Of a stretch of 32,424 nt of DNA, positions 12,954-22,374 are shown piece by piece. A program made the position numbers and the translations under genes. Within the stretch, counting starts at the first letter, position 1. The number at the start of each line of letters is the position of its first letter. Origin of the DNA: an uncultured Desulfuromonadales bacterium (lineage in GTDB: Bacteria > Desulfobacterota > Desulfuromonadia > Desulfuromonadales > Trichloromonadaceae). Under the pieces are notes generated by a model. The model saw only the letters and a list, made by a program, of their open reading frames with translations. It was not told where the DNA came from and did not search any database. Location of the stretch: positions 1 through 32,424 of the forward strand of contig CALZIZ010000080.1 of assembly GCA_945787465.1 (NCBI GenBank). Reading direction: 5' to 3'.

Positions 12954-14372
12954 TCAAATTCCGGATGGCTCTGGATTTTCCACGAGACCCTCGACCCGGT
13001 ACACGTCCACCGGCAGCTGCTTGCCCTTGAGCACCATAGGTTCCATCAGGGTCGCCTTGACCCAGGGGCCAACCTTCTCGTAGGTCGCCCCCGAGATCAG
13101 GACTTCGCCGGGGCTGGCGATGCCCTGCAGGCGGGCGGCCACATTGACATTGTCGCCGATCACAGTGTATTCCATTTTTGTCGCCGAGCCGATGTTGCCG
13201 GCGACCACCGGGCCGGTGTTGATGCCGATGCCCATGGCCAGGGAGGGCAAACCCCGGCTCTGCTGATGGCGGTTGAATGCCTCGACTTCGCGCTGCATGG
13301 CAAGCGCGCAGCGTACCGCCCTCAGGGGGTCGTCCCCCAGGGATACTGGGGCGCCGAACAGGGCCATCACCGAGTCGCCCATCAGCTTGTCGACCATGCC
13401 GTTGTTCTCAGATACGACCTGGATCATCCGGGTGAAATAATCATTAAGCAGCGACACGACCTCGGCTGGCGGCAGCCTTTCGGCAAGACCGGTAAAGCGC
13501 CGGATGTCTGAAAACAGGATGCTGACCTCTTTTTCTTCTCCCCCCAGGGTCAGTTGATCTTTATGCTTGAGGATCTCTTCAGCCAGGGGTTTGCTGACGT
13601 AACGTTCGAAGGTGTTACGCAAAAATTCCTTTTCCTGCAGGCTGATCGCCATCTGGTTGAAGGCGGTGGTCAGTACCCCCAGTTCGTCGCGGCGTTTGAG
13701 CTCGATGTGCTGATTGATCTGTCCTTCGCCAATGGCCCTTACCCCTCGGACCAGGGCATGCACAGGGCGCACGAAGATGCTCGCCAGGACAAAAGCAAGC
13801 AGGCTGCCCACCCCAAGGGCTGCAGCAGCCAATATCAGCAGGCGTCGGCGCATCTGGGCGATTTCCGCGTTGATCAGCTCTTCGGTCAGCCCCAGGTGTA
13901 TCTGACCAAGAAGGACAGGGTTTTTTGCCACCGAGAAGATCGGCACCTCCAGGTCAAGCAGGGAAACCCCGTCCAGGGCGGTGCGTACCACTCGATACCC
14001 TTCCTCAGCGGCCAGCGGTTGGGCGTCCGGAGCGGGGTCGAAACTTCTGCCGACCCTTGAGGTGTCGTCTGCTGCCCGGATGCGTCCCAGGTGGTCGACG
14101 ATCAGCGCATACCTTACGCCCGGAGATTTCCGGGCATTTTTGACGGCCGAAAAGAGATACAGGTCATCGCCGGTCAGCAGGGGGTCTTCGGCATTGAAGG
14201 CTATTCCGCGGGCGATGCCGAGCCCCTTGTCGATATTTTCCTTGATCAGGGTCTGGCGCATCTGCTGGCCGAGCAGCACCATGACTGCCAGCAGCAGGAT
14301 GCCTCCGAACAGGGCCAGCAGCAGGGCAAACCTGAAGCGCAGGCTGAAGATAAAGCGGATGCGTTCAGCCAT
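12954..14372 (-). CDS. membrane sensor with HAMP and class III adenylate/guanylate cyclase domain
   Basis: N-terminal TM, extracytoplasmic region, second TM, HAMP; cyclase motifs VSILFSDIRRFTGLAE, DKLMGDSVMALFGAP, GIGINTGPVVAGNIGS, KMEYTVIGDNVNVAARLQ. Confidence 0.92.
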   Translation of the reverse strand: MAERIRFIFSLRFRFALLLALFGGILLLAVMVLLGQQMRQTLIKENIDKGLGIARGIAFNAEDPLLTGDDLYLFSAVKNARKSPGVRYALIVDHLGRIRAADDTSRVGRSFDPAPDAQPLAAEEGYRVVRTALDGVSLLDLEVPIFSVAKNPVLLGQIHLGLTEELINAEIAQMRRRLLILAAAALGVGSLLAFVLASIFVRPVHALVRGVRAIGEGQINQHIELKRRDELGVLTTAFNQMAISLQEKEFLRNTFERYVSKPLAEEILKHKDQLTLGGEEKEVSILFSDIRRFTGLAERLPPAEVVSLLNDYFTRMIQVVSENNGMVDKLMGDSVMALFGAPVSLGDDPLRAVRCALAMQREVEAFNRHQQSRGLPSLAMGIGINTGPVVAGNIGSATKMEYTVIGDNVNVAARLQGIASPGEVLISGATYEKVGPWVKATLMEPMVLKGKQLPVDVYRVEGLVENPEPSGI

Positions 14373-16845
14373 TGCCGAATTCCTTGATTTGCTTCAGTTT
14401 GCGCCGGGCCTTGTCGATATTCATGCGCGCCTTGTCATGGTCGGGCTGCAGGATCAGGACCCGGTCCCACAATGAGATGGCCTCTTCATACCGCCCCTGG
14501 GTATAAAATTCAATCCCTTTTAGGTACAGGCGTTGTTTATCCCCAGGCTGAAGGCCCGATTTTTTCAGCTCGGACAAGCGCTCCATCTCCTCGAGGGCCT
14601 TACGGTGGTAAGGGTCCATTGCGAGCAGTTTCTGCCAAAGAGCCCTGGCGCCTTCGATGTCCCCTGAAGCCAGGGCCTTTTTGCCCTGTCCCAGCAGTTC
14701 GCTTAATTGGCGGTCCATCCGCTGGTGGCCACGCTGCAGGCCCGCCAGGGCGTCTGGGTTGTCCGGGGCGGCATCGAGGATCTTCCGGTATGCGGCGAGG
14801 GACTCCTTGAGGTTTCCGGCTTCGAGAAGCTTTTCGGCGTTTGCCAGCTGCTGGCGGATCGAGCGGCCGGCCTGCTCCCTGATGTCCTGTTTTTCCTGCA
14901 GGGCCCAGGGGTTTTGCGGGTCCAGCCTCAGAACTTTTGCATATAGGGCCTCGGCCTGGCGGAAGTCCTCTTGTGCTGCGGCTTTGCGGGCAGCGTTCAA
15001 GAGGCGGTCAAGCCTGGTTTGCAGGACCTGCTCCAGGGCCTTCAGTTCCTGACGCACCCTGGGGGAGTCTTCTAGCTTCAGCGCCTGGTTGAAATGCCCG
15101 CGTCCTTCAGAGAAGCGGCCAGCGTCCCGGGCCTTGCGCCCTTTTTGCAAAAGGTCGGCGACTGTCGCATCGAGTTGGGCCTCGAGCGCCGTAAGGGCGG
15201 CACTGGCCCCTTGGTGGTTCGGGGCATGGGTGAGGGCCTGTTGCAGCAGGCTGCGGGCATCACGATAGCGGTGTCGGGCTTGCGCCCGGTGGGCCTGGGA
15301 AGTGGCCTCTTCGGCGAGTTGGAATCTGCGATTCTCAATGTCTTTCAGACCCTTCAGGGCCTCGGAGGTGTTCGGCGCAAGGGCGAGGGCTCGGTTCAGC
15401 GCCGCTTCGGCGGCTGAAAGTTTCCCTGTCTCCAGCAGTTTCAGGCCCTCAGCCAGGGCCAGGGTCAGGTCGTTTCTCAGCCTGGCCAATGCCTGTTGTT
15501 CAAGTTCGCCTCCCCCCGGAGAGTCGGGCACCAATTCAAGTCCATTGCGGACCAGTTCAAGGGCCTCGCCGGGGTGCTCGGCCTGCAGGGCTTGCCGGCT
15601 TTGGGTGAACCAGGTTTCTGCCTGGGCGCTCAGCATTGCCTCGGCCTCCTCAAGTCCTGTCCGGGCCCGCAATTCATCCGGCCGCAAATCCAGCGCTTGC
15701 TCGAAACGATGCCGGGCCTCAAGGGGATCCTTCTGCTCAAGCAGATTCTGGCCCTGGTCCAGCAGTTGCCGATAGGCACCTTGTTCGGCGGCGATCAGGT
15801 TGGCCGCGGCACTGCCAAGGGCGGGGTCGAGCTGCACGGCCCGGTTCAACAGGCTATAGGCGGCCTGGTATTCCTTGAGGGTCAGGTGGATTTTGCCGGC
15901 AAGAGCAAGGACCTTGGCTTCTGCGGCGGATTCACCGAGCAGCATAGAGAGGGTTTCAAGGGCGAGACGGGTTTTGCGCTGCTGCAACATGGTCAGTGCA
16001 GTGTTGTAAAGCATGGCCTGAATGCTCTGGCGGACTTCGCTTCGGGCCTTTGGGTAGGCCTGATTGAGTTTTTCCACCGATGCAACCAGTTGTCCCTGGG
16101 AATAATCGAGGTAACCCAGGTAATAGTCGGGCAGGGGGCTGGTCTGGTCGAGGGGGCGGGCTTTTTCAAATGCCTTCCGTGCTGCTGCATGGTCGCCATT
16201 TTCGAGCAGGCTGGTCCCCTGGTTCATGTGCAGGGCAAAGAGATACGCCCGGGTCGGCAGGTCGTTCGGGTCATGCTCCAGGTAGGTGGTGAAGTGGTTG
16301 AGGGCCAGGTCGTTACGGCCCTGCTTTGCATAAAGGTCTCCAAGCAGCCGGTGGACCTCCAGCCGGTTCGGAGCGAGCTCAAGCACTCGCTGAAAAAGCC
16401 CGGCAGCCTCATCGAGAGCCTGGTTGTCGAAAGCCCCGAGCGCCAGGTTGAAGTAGGCGTCAGCAAGGGGGTAAAGGTCGGGGGAGTCCAGGGCGCCGAG
16501 TTCTTCGGCTCTGTCGAGATAGAGCAGAGCGCTGTCGTAATCGCCGGTCCGGGTCAGGGCGAGGCCCAGGTTGTAGTTTGCCTCGATGGAGTCGGTGAAA
16601 GCCGGGTAGGCACGCCTGAATTCGACAATCGCCTCCTGGTCTTGTCCCTCAAGCAGCAGCGTCACCCCGAGAAAATAGTGCAGCGGCAGGTTGTCCGGAT
16701 CGACAGCCAGGGCGGCATGGTAGCGCTGGATCTGGAGGTTGGCCGTGCTTGGGGCAGGGGGGGCGGCATTCTGAGCGGGTGCGATGTCCGGAAGGAGGAT
16801 CGTCATGCCGCAGAGGATGGCCACGACGATGGTCCTCAGGCTCAT
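14365..16845 (-). CDS. exported TPR-repeat protein (826 aa)
   Basis: Signal-peptide-like N-terminus (MSLRTIVVAILCGMTILLPDIAPAQ), many TPR-like repeats (e.g. LPDYYLGYLDYSQGQLVASVEKLNQAYP). Overlaps both neighbours by a few bp. Confidence 0.85.
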   Translation of the reverse strand: MSLRTIVVAILCGMTILLPDIAPAQNAAPPAPSTANLQIQRYHAALAVDPDNLPLHYFLGVTLLLEGQDQEAIVEFRRAYPAFTDSIEANYNLGLALTRTGDYDSALLYLDRAEELGALDSPDLYPLADAYFNLALGAFDNQALDEAAGLFQRVLELAPNRLEVHRLLGDLYAKQGRNDLALNHFTTYLEHDPNDLPTRAYLFALHMNQGTSLLENGDHAAARKAFEKARPLDQTSPLPDYYLGYLDYSQGQLVASVEKLNQAYPKARSEVRQSIQAMLYNTALTMLQQRKTRLALETLSMLLGESAAEAKVLALAGKIHLTLKEYQAAYSLLNRAVQLDPALGSAAANLIAAEQGAYRQLLDQGQNLLEQKDPLEARHRFEQALDLRPDELRARTGLEEAEAMLSAQAETWFTQSRQALQAEHPGEALELVRNGLELVPDSPGGGELEQQALARLRNDLTLALAEGLKLLETGKLSAAEAALNRALALAPNTSEALKGLKDIENRRFQLAEEATSQAHRAQARHRYRDARSLLQQALTHAPNHQGASAALTALEAQLDATVADLLQKGRKARDAGRFSEGRGHFNQALKLEDSPRVRQELKALEQVLQTRLDRLLNAARKAAAQEDFRQAEALYAKVLRLDPQNPWALQEKQDIREQAGRSIRQQLANAEKLLEAGNLKESLAAYRKILDAAPDNPDALAGLQRGHQRMDRQLSELLGQGKKALASGDIEGARALWQKLLAMDPYHRKALEEMERLSELKKSGLQPGDKQRLYLKGIEFYTQGRYEEAISLWDRVLILQPDHDKARMNIDKARRKLKQIKEFGNG

Positions 16846-18218
16846 GGAGTTTGGATCTCCCGGGCTCCCCGGATAACATTGCGCACCTTTTTGCCTTCAT
16901 ACATGGCGCGGTCGGCCAGATCGATCATGCCACGTTTGTCGGTGGCGTTTTCAGGGAAGGTCGCGTAGCCGACGGTGCAGGTGAGGCGGGCATTGATGCC
17001 GTCTTCCGCCAAAAAGAGATGCTCCGCGATAGAGCTGCGGATTCTTTCGGCCACCACCGCTGCTCCCTGCGAGTCGGTTTCGACCAGCAGGGCGGTAAAC
17101 TCATCGCCGCCGTAGCGAAAAACAATGTCGACTTCGCGAACGCACTTCTGCAGCAGTACGGCGATCTCTTTAAGGGAATGGCTGCCGGCAAGATGGCCGT
17201 GGGTGTCGTTGACTTCCTTGAAGTGGTCGACGTCGATGAAGACCAGGGCAAATTCAAGGCCGTAACGTTCGGAACGGCGGATTTCCTGATTGAGAACGAT
17301 CTGCAGGTAGCGGTAGTTGTAGAGGCCGGTCAGATCGTCGGCATAAATCAGATCGCGGGCTCCCTGGTAGCGGTAGGCGTTTTCAAAGCCCAGGGCTGTC
17401 TGTTCAAAGAGAAAGGAGAGGTTGTCCTGGGGGATGGGCCGGGAAAAGTCTTTTTTAACGGGATTGAACAATACCAGGGCCCCCTTGATTTTCTTTTCGC
17501 AGCGCAGGGGCAGCAGGCAGACTGATTTCACGTTTTGGGGCCAATCGGGCGTCGGCGAAAGTTGCTTGTCGCTCAGATGGCAGATGCCGGCAAGACCCTT
17601 GAGGTTCGGCAGCAGAGCCTGCGCGAGGGTCAGAGCCTCGGCTTCATTCTGGCCTTCGGCACCGACAAGGCGGGAGATCTTGTTTTTCTCCAGCAAAAAG
17701 CCGAAACCACGGCCCTCGCTGCCGATTTCCTGAAGCAGGGTGGCGGTGGCCAGGGGCAGCAGACGGTCGATCTCCAGCATGGAGGCGAGATTCTGGCCCT
17801 TTTGAAACAAGCGGATCTGGGTCTTCAGCAGCAGGTTTTCATCGAGCAGGCGCCGTTGTTCAACACAGGTACGGACCAGGTGGCGGAGTTCTTCAGGGTC
17901 GAAGGGTTTGATCAGGTAGTCCCGGGCGCCGCTTTTGAGGGCCTGGATCGCTGTTTCGAGCGTGGCATGGCCGGTGGCCAGAATGACCTCCGGTGGGTTG
18001 TCGATGGCCCTGGCCAGGCGCAAAACCTCGAGCCCGCAGAGCCCGGGCATGACCATGTCGGTCAAGACCACGTCGACCCCGCCCTTGCTCAGTCGGGCCA
18101 ATGCTTCATCCCCGGAAGAAACCGCTTCGACATGGTAGCCATCCTCGCTTAACAGTTCTGCATAGAGGCGGCGAAAAAATAATTCATCGTCCACAACCAA
18201 GATGGTGGGCTTCTTCAT
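16842..18218 (-). CDS. response regulator with REC and GGDEF (diguanylate cyclase) domains
   Basis: KKPTILVVDDELFFRRLYAELLSEDGY ... VVLTDMVMPGLCGLEVL ... KPFDPEELRHLV; FRYGGDEFTALLVETD with REVD five residues before GGDEF (I-site spacing). Start at MKKPTIL. Confidence 0.92.
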   Translation of the reverse strand: MKKPTILVVDDELFFRRLYAELLSEDGYHVEAVSSGDEALARLSKGGVDVVLTDMVMPGLCGLEVLRLARAIDNPPEVILATGHATLETAIQALKSGARDYLIKPFDPEELRHLVRTCVEQRRLLDENLLLKTQIRLFQKGQNLASMLEIDRLLPLATATLLQEIGSEGRGFGFLLEKNKISRLVGAEGQNEAEALTLAQALLPNLKGLAGICHLSDKQLSPTPDWPQNVKSVCLLPLRCEKKIKGALVLFNPVKKDFSRPIPQDNLSFLFEQTALGFENAYRYQGARDLIYADDLTGLYNYRYLQIVLNQEIRRSERYGLEFALVFIDVDHFKEVNDTHGHLAGSHSLKEIAVLLQKCVREVDIVFRYGGDEFTALLVETDSQGAAVVAERIRSSIAEHLFLAEDGINARLTCTVGYATFPENATDKRGMIDLADRAMYEGKKVRNVIRGAREIQTP

Positions 18219-18274
18219 TCCGGGTTTCTCCCTGTTGATTTGACCTGGAAGGCTAGCAAAATCGCTTGGTTCTG

Positions 18275-20686
18275 TCAACGGAAAAGGCCTTTTTGCCAGC
18301 TGCTGGCCCGCCACCCGGAGCCGTCGCTGAGAAACCGCAGGGTGCCCTGCAGGTCGGTGCGGTAAATGGTCGTATGGTTGCGAATGAAGGTGCTGACGAC
18401 CTCGGGGTGGGGCAGCCCGTAAGAGTTGTTGTATCCGGCCGAGATAAAGGCGATCTGGGGGGTGAGCCGTTGGGCAAGCAATCCGGGTGAAGAATGGCGG
18501 CTGCCGTGGTGGGGTACCTTCAGCAGGGTTATGGCCTGGTCGGGCATCTCTTTAAGCAGCCAGGTAATGCCCTCGGTCTCGAGATCGCCGGTCAGCAGGA
18601 CTGCATCCTTTCCGGTGCGGGCGTAAACCGCGAGGGAGCGGTCATTGGCCGAGCTGGCCCCCTGTGGGGGGACGTACAGGGCCAGGGCACTTCCGGAAGA
18701 ATCCTCAAGGGCGGTCCAGCCTTGGGCAAAGCAGGTCCGGGGGATGTTCCTTTCAACCACGGCTTTGTGCAGTGACCAGTTCAGGTTCTGAGCGGGGATC
18801 GCGCTCCAGAAAGCCTTTACCGGAAAATGCTCGAGGATGTAACCGAGCCCCTTGCGGTGGTCGGGGTGGTCGTGGGTCAGGATGACCGCCTCGAGTTCGT
18901 GAACCCCCAGCCGCCCCAAGGCCGGCGCGACCAGGCGTTCGCCGACATCGAAGGTGTCGCTGCGTAAGCCTCCGCCATCGATCAGAAAATGACGGCCGTC
19001 CGGCAGGCTGAGCAAAGTCGCATCGCCCTGGCCAACGCTCAGGGCAATCACCCGCAGGTTGCCTGAAGCAGAGAACGGGTCGGTCAGGAGAAGGCCGGAT
19101 GCTGCCAGCAGAATCAACGTCCCCGGGCGTTTCATCAGCCGTGAAAGGGGCAGAAGCAGCAGGCCGACCAGCAGAAAGACTCCACCCGTCTGGACCGGCG
19201 ACAGGTGCAGGGTCCAGCCGCCCATGCCGGGCAGGTGAAGGGCCCAGTCGACCATGGCTTCGAGGCCCCTGACCGTCTGTGCGCAGATGAAGAAAAGGGC
19301 GCCGGCCGCAGGGGGCCAGACGGTGGTCAGCAGCGCCCCGCCAAGACCGAGAGGGATCGCCACCAGGCCGATCAGGGGGACTGCGGCCAGGTTGGTGATC
19401 AATCCCGCCGGGGCCAGGGCGTGAAACTGGACGAGTGCCAAGGGGGCGGTGGCCAGGGTTGCGGCCAGGGTGGTGAGCAGCAGCGTCGTTAAATGCCGAA
19501 TCGGCCCGGGAAGGGGGGGCACGCTACTCTGCCAGCGGGGAACCCAGACCAGTATCCCCAGAAGACCTGCGCAGGAGAGCTGAAAAGACGGTTGGTACAG
19601 GGCCAGGGGGTCGAAAACGAGAATGATGAATGCGGCGGCGAGCAGAGCTCTGATGGGTGAGGTTCGGCGGGATAGCAGCAACAGCAGCGCGCCGGCCAGG
19701 ATCATGAAAAAGGCCCGCCGCGTCGGCAGGGCGCCCCCGGTAAAGATCAGGTAGCCAAGCAGAAGCGGCATCATCATCAGCGGCAGGTAGCGACGCGGCG
19801 GGCCGAGCTGCAACAGGCGGTCGCTGAGGCAGTAGCCAAAACGGCACAGGGCGTAAAGCAGCGCGCAAACCATGCCAAAATGGAAGCCGGATATTGAGAA
19901 GAGGTGGGCGACCCCGCCGCGGGCCAGCATGCTGCGCTGGGTGGCGGGGATACTGTTTTTCTCGCCGATGACCAGGGCCTTGACCAGGGGAGCCTGTTCG
20001 GTCGTTGCCGTTTTGTCGATAAGCTGGGCCACCCTCAGTCGCAGCCGTTGCAGGGCAAAGTGAATTCGGTCTTTAGGCCCGGCGGGAAAAACTGCGATAT
20101 CGCTTGCTGAAGAGACAAAGGCGGTGGCGAAAATTTTCGACCCTGCAAGGTGCCTTGCGAAAGAAAATTCACCCGGGGTTCCAAAGGGGCGCGGAGCCCT
20201 GAGCCTGCTCCTGAAGCGGATTCGGTCTCCAGGAGCAAGGGGCAGGCCTGCGTCGTCGACATAAATGCGCAACGTTCCGCTGGCCGGGGCGGCAATGCCG
20301 TTTGCCCCCACCCGGGTCGCTTCGAGATCGATCAGGGCCTTTCCGCCGGCCCGGTCGACGCTCGTCAGCACAGAGCCCTCGATGGTAACTGGCTGCTCGC
20401 CGACGAAGCTGCTGATATGTCCCGGAATCGAAGGGGGCCTCAGGTGCAGGTGGGAAAGGGAGATGCCGAAGAGAAGAAAAAAGGCGCCCAGCAGCAGGCC
20501 GGCAAACCGCCTCCGGCGCAGCAACGCCCATAGCAGGGCCACCCCTACCGGGGCCAGAAGCCATGGACTGCTGGGGCTAAGATAAGGGGCGATGGCCAAT
20601 CCCAGGCCAAAGGCCGCAAGAAAGGCAGGCAGCCCCAAAGAATTACCTTCCGGCCGCCAGCGCAGCAAGCAGGGAGAGGAACTCAT
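18275..20686 (-). CDS. comEC: DNA internalization-related competence protein ComEC/Rec2
   Basis: Competence-domain helices (GGVAHLFSISGFHFGMV, GGALPTRRAFFMILAGALLLLLSRR) plus C-terminal metallo-beta-lactamase motifs (VGQGDATLLSLPDGRHFLIDGGG, LTHDHPDHRKGL, KVPHHGSRHSS). Confidence 0.92.
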   Translation of the reverse strand: MSSSPCLLRWRPEGNSLGLPAFLAAFGLGLAIAPYLSPSSPWLLAPVGVALLWALLRRRRFAGLLLGAFFLLFGISLSHLHLRPPSIPGHISSFVGEQPVTIEGSVLTSVDRAGGKALIDLEATRVGANGIAAPASGTLRIYVDDAGLPLAPGDRIRFRSRLRAPRPFGTPGEFSFARHLAGSKIFATAFVSSASDIAVFPAGPKDRIHFALQRLRLRVAQLIDKTATTEQAPLVKALVIGEKNSIPATQRSMLARGGVAHLFSISGFHFGMVCALLYALCRFGYCLSDRLLQLGPPRRYLPLMMMPLLLGYLIFTGGALPTRRAFFMILAGALLLLLSRRTSPIRALLAAAFIILVFDPLALYQPSFQLSCAGLLGILVWVPRWQSSVPPLPGPIRHLTTLLLTTLAATLATAPLALVQFHALAPAGLITNLAAVPLIGLVAIPLGLGGALLTTVWPPAAGALFFICAQTVRGLEAMVDWALHLPGMGGWTLHLSPVQTGGVFLLVGLLLLPLSRLMKRPGTLILLAASGLLLTDPFSASGNLRVIALSVGQGDATLLSLPDGRHFLIDGGGLRSDTFDVGERLVAPALGRLGVHELEAVILTHDHPDHRKGLGYILEHFPVKAFWSAIPAQNLNWSLHKAVVERNIPRTCFAQGWTALEDSSGSALALYVPPQGASSANDRSLAVYARTGKDAVLLTGDLETEGITWLLKEMPDQAITLLKVPHHGSRHSSPGLLAQRLTPQIAFISAGYNNSYGLPHPEVVSTFIRNHTTIYRTDLQGTLRFLSDGSGWRASSWQKGLFR

Positions 20687-21785
20687 TCATTTTCGCTTCA
20701 GACGGGCGGCCGGTTTGTCCTTGCAGGCCGACCAGGTTGAGGAAATCGTCAGGGTTCGACTTTTTAGGTACGATCTCAAGCAGGTCGATGCCGCCTCGGG
20801 GCGGCAAGTCAAGTTGTAGGTGGTTGATCCCGGGTTCGAGAAAGAAATCTCCCAGCACCCGGTCCTCAAGAAAGGCAGGGAATTGGATTGGTCGGGCCGG
20901 CTGGCCGTTCAGGGCGACGCCAAGAGGCGTTTCGCCGGTCCCCTTGAGTTTGAGGCTGTAGAACCCCTGGCGGGAAATCCTGAATGGCAGATCGAGGCTA
21001 ACTGCATGGGGGCCCGCCCTGACCCAGCGGCCCTGGCTCGGTTCACCGAGGTGGCGAATGTCGGTGATCTCAGCGCCTTGAGGCGGGGGCGCCGATTCAG
21101 CTTCGATGGTCTGCAGGGGCTTGGCTGAAGGCAGCAGGCTTTGCAGTTGCAGCGCCTGTACGGCCGTAACGGCCAGGTCCTCCCAGCTCAGGGGCTGGTC
21201 GAGATTCCAATTCGGTAGCGGATGGATGGCCGCAAGGCTGGGAGCTTTCAATTCGAGGTAGTCGACGGCGCCATTAGGGGGGATTTGGATGGTCAGTTCA
21301 TGTGCCCCCGCTTCGAGGTCGATGGCTCCAAGCTCAGCCAGGGTAAAATGATCCTGGCCGTTCGCGGTGAAGGTCTGGCCTGCCAGCTCAATCTGGTGTC
21401 CTGCCAGGCGCAGTGCGGCGTTAATGCTGTAAGTGCCACCCAGGGGGAGAAAGAAACGCAGATGGGTTTGGGTGGGGGTGGAGATGCCGCTCAGCCAGCC
21501 TGTGCCGCTGAATGGGCCGAAGGTCGCATAGCTTTTGACCGAAACCCGGTCATCGGGCTGATGGTTCTCTTCGGCCTCGATGCGCAGGTTGCGGCTGCCT
21601 TCGAGAATTTTCAGATAATCGGCGTCTTCGGGGTTGTCCGGCAGTCCGAAGGACCAGCCCAGGGCATCGACCAGATTGACCATCCAGTCTCTTTGCTTCA
21701 GCGTCGACTCGATTTCGGCTGCCATGCCCGATCCGGCAAAAAGCATCGCCAAGCCGAGGGCCATCACAAGTTTAAAAAAGGGCAA
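20643..21785 (-). CDS. secreted hypothetical protein, beta-rich
   Basis: A TTG start at 21785 follows AGGGAGGCAGGCC; signal peptide FKLVMALGLAMLFAGSGMAAE. Overlaps the annotated comEC start. Confidence 0.65.
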   Translation of the reverse strand: MPFFKLVMALGLAMLFAGSGMAAEIESTLKQRDWMVNLVDALGWSFGLPDNPEDADYLKILEGSRNLRIEAEENHQPDDRVSVKSYATFGPFSGTGWLSGISTPTQTHLRFFLPLGGTYSINAALRLAGHQIELAGQTFTANGQDHFTLAELGAIDLEAGAHELTIQIPPNGAVDYLELKAPSLAAIHPLPNWNLDQPLSWEDLAVTAVQALQLQSLLPSAKPLQTIEAESAPPPQGAEITDIRHLGEPSQGRWVRAGPHAVSLDLPFRISRQGFYSLKLKGTGETPLGVALNGQPARPIQFPAFLEDRVLGDFFLEPGINHLQLDLPPRGGIDLLEIVPKKSNPDDFLNLVGLQGQTGRPSEAKMNEFLSLLAALAAGR

Positions 21786-21900
21786 GGCCTGCCTCCCTAG
21801 TCCATTACCAGGTTGAAGATGGCAAAAGGGTAGCACAGGGACGACGCTTTGCAAAGCCGCCGGCTGGAGTTTTTTGGGAGTTTTGAAGCTCTCCTGGCCC

Positions 21901-22116
21901 TCAGCCCATGCGGCAGTGGCGCAACCGTGCTTCTGCCCGGCGGTAGTTGCTCAGCTGCTTGTGGGGGCCGTCGGACCTCTTGCGGACGTGGGGGTCGGCA
22001 TCCCCCCGTTGGGCGGTCGGTTTTGCTCGGCCGGAGCCGGATTGCCGAGGCTGTTTCGGCGGCAGATAACAGAATCCAGCGTACAAAAAGCCCATCAGCA
22101 TAAGAATTTCAAACAT
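21901..22116 (-). CDS. possible 71-aa small membrane protein
   Basis: RBS AGGGAGG 8 nt before ATG; N-terminal hydrophobic helix MFEILMLMGFLYAGFCYLPP then a basic tail. Confidence 0.45.
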   Translation of the reverse strand: MFEILMLMGFLYAGFCYLPPKQPRQSGSGRAKPTAQRGDADPHVRKRSDGPHKQLSNYRRAEARLRHCRMG

Positions 22117-22244
22117 GAGAATCGCCTCCCTGGGGTTGATGGCTATAAGCCTAAATGACCCCTGTGACAGAATATGTCGCGGGTAGGTCGGTTAGGGAAG
22201 CGCAGTTGGTTTTTTGTTTCAGACGATGTATAAAGCGAAGGGCA

Positions 22245-22374
22245 GAAGCCGGAAGCCGGAAGCCGGAAGGTAGAAGGTAGAAGGTAGAAGGTAGAAGGTC
22301 GGGCGTGGGATTTTGGTGTTGGCCTGGCTGATGCCTGTCGGCTTTTCTTCTGCCTTCTTCCTTCTACCTTCTGA
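22245..22374. repeat. inverted heptad-repeat array
   Basis: Left arm: (GAAGCCG)x3, (GAAGGTA)x4, GAAGGTC at 22245-22300. Right arm in inverse orientation: CTTCTGC CTTCTTC CTTCTAC CTTCTGA at 22347-22374. Confidence 0.85.
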
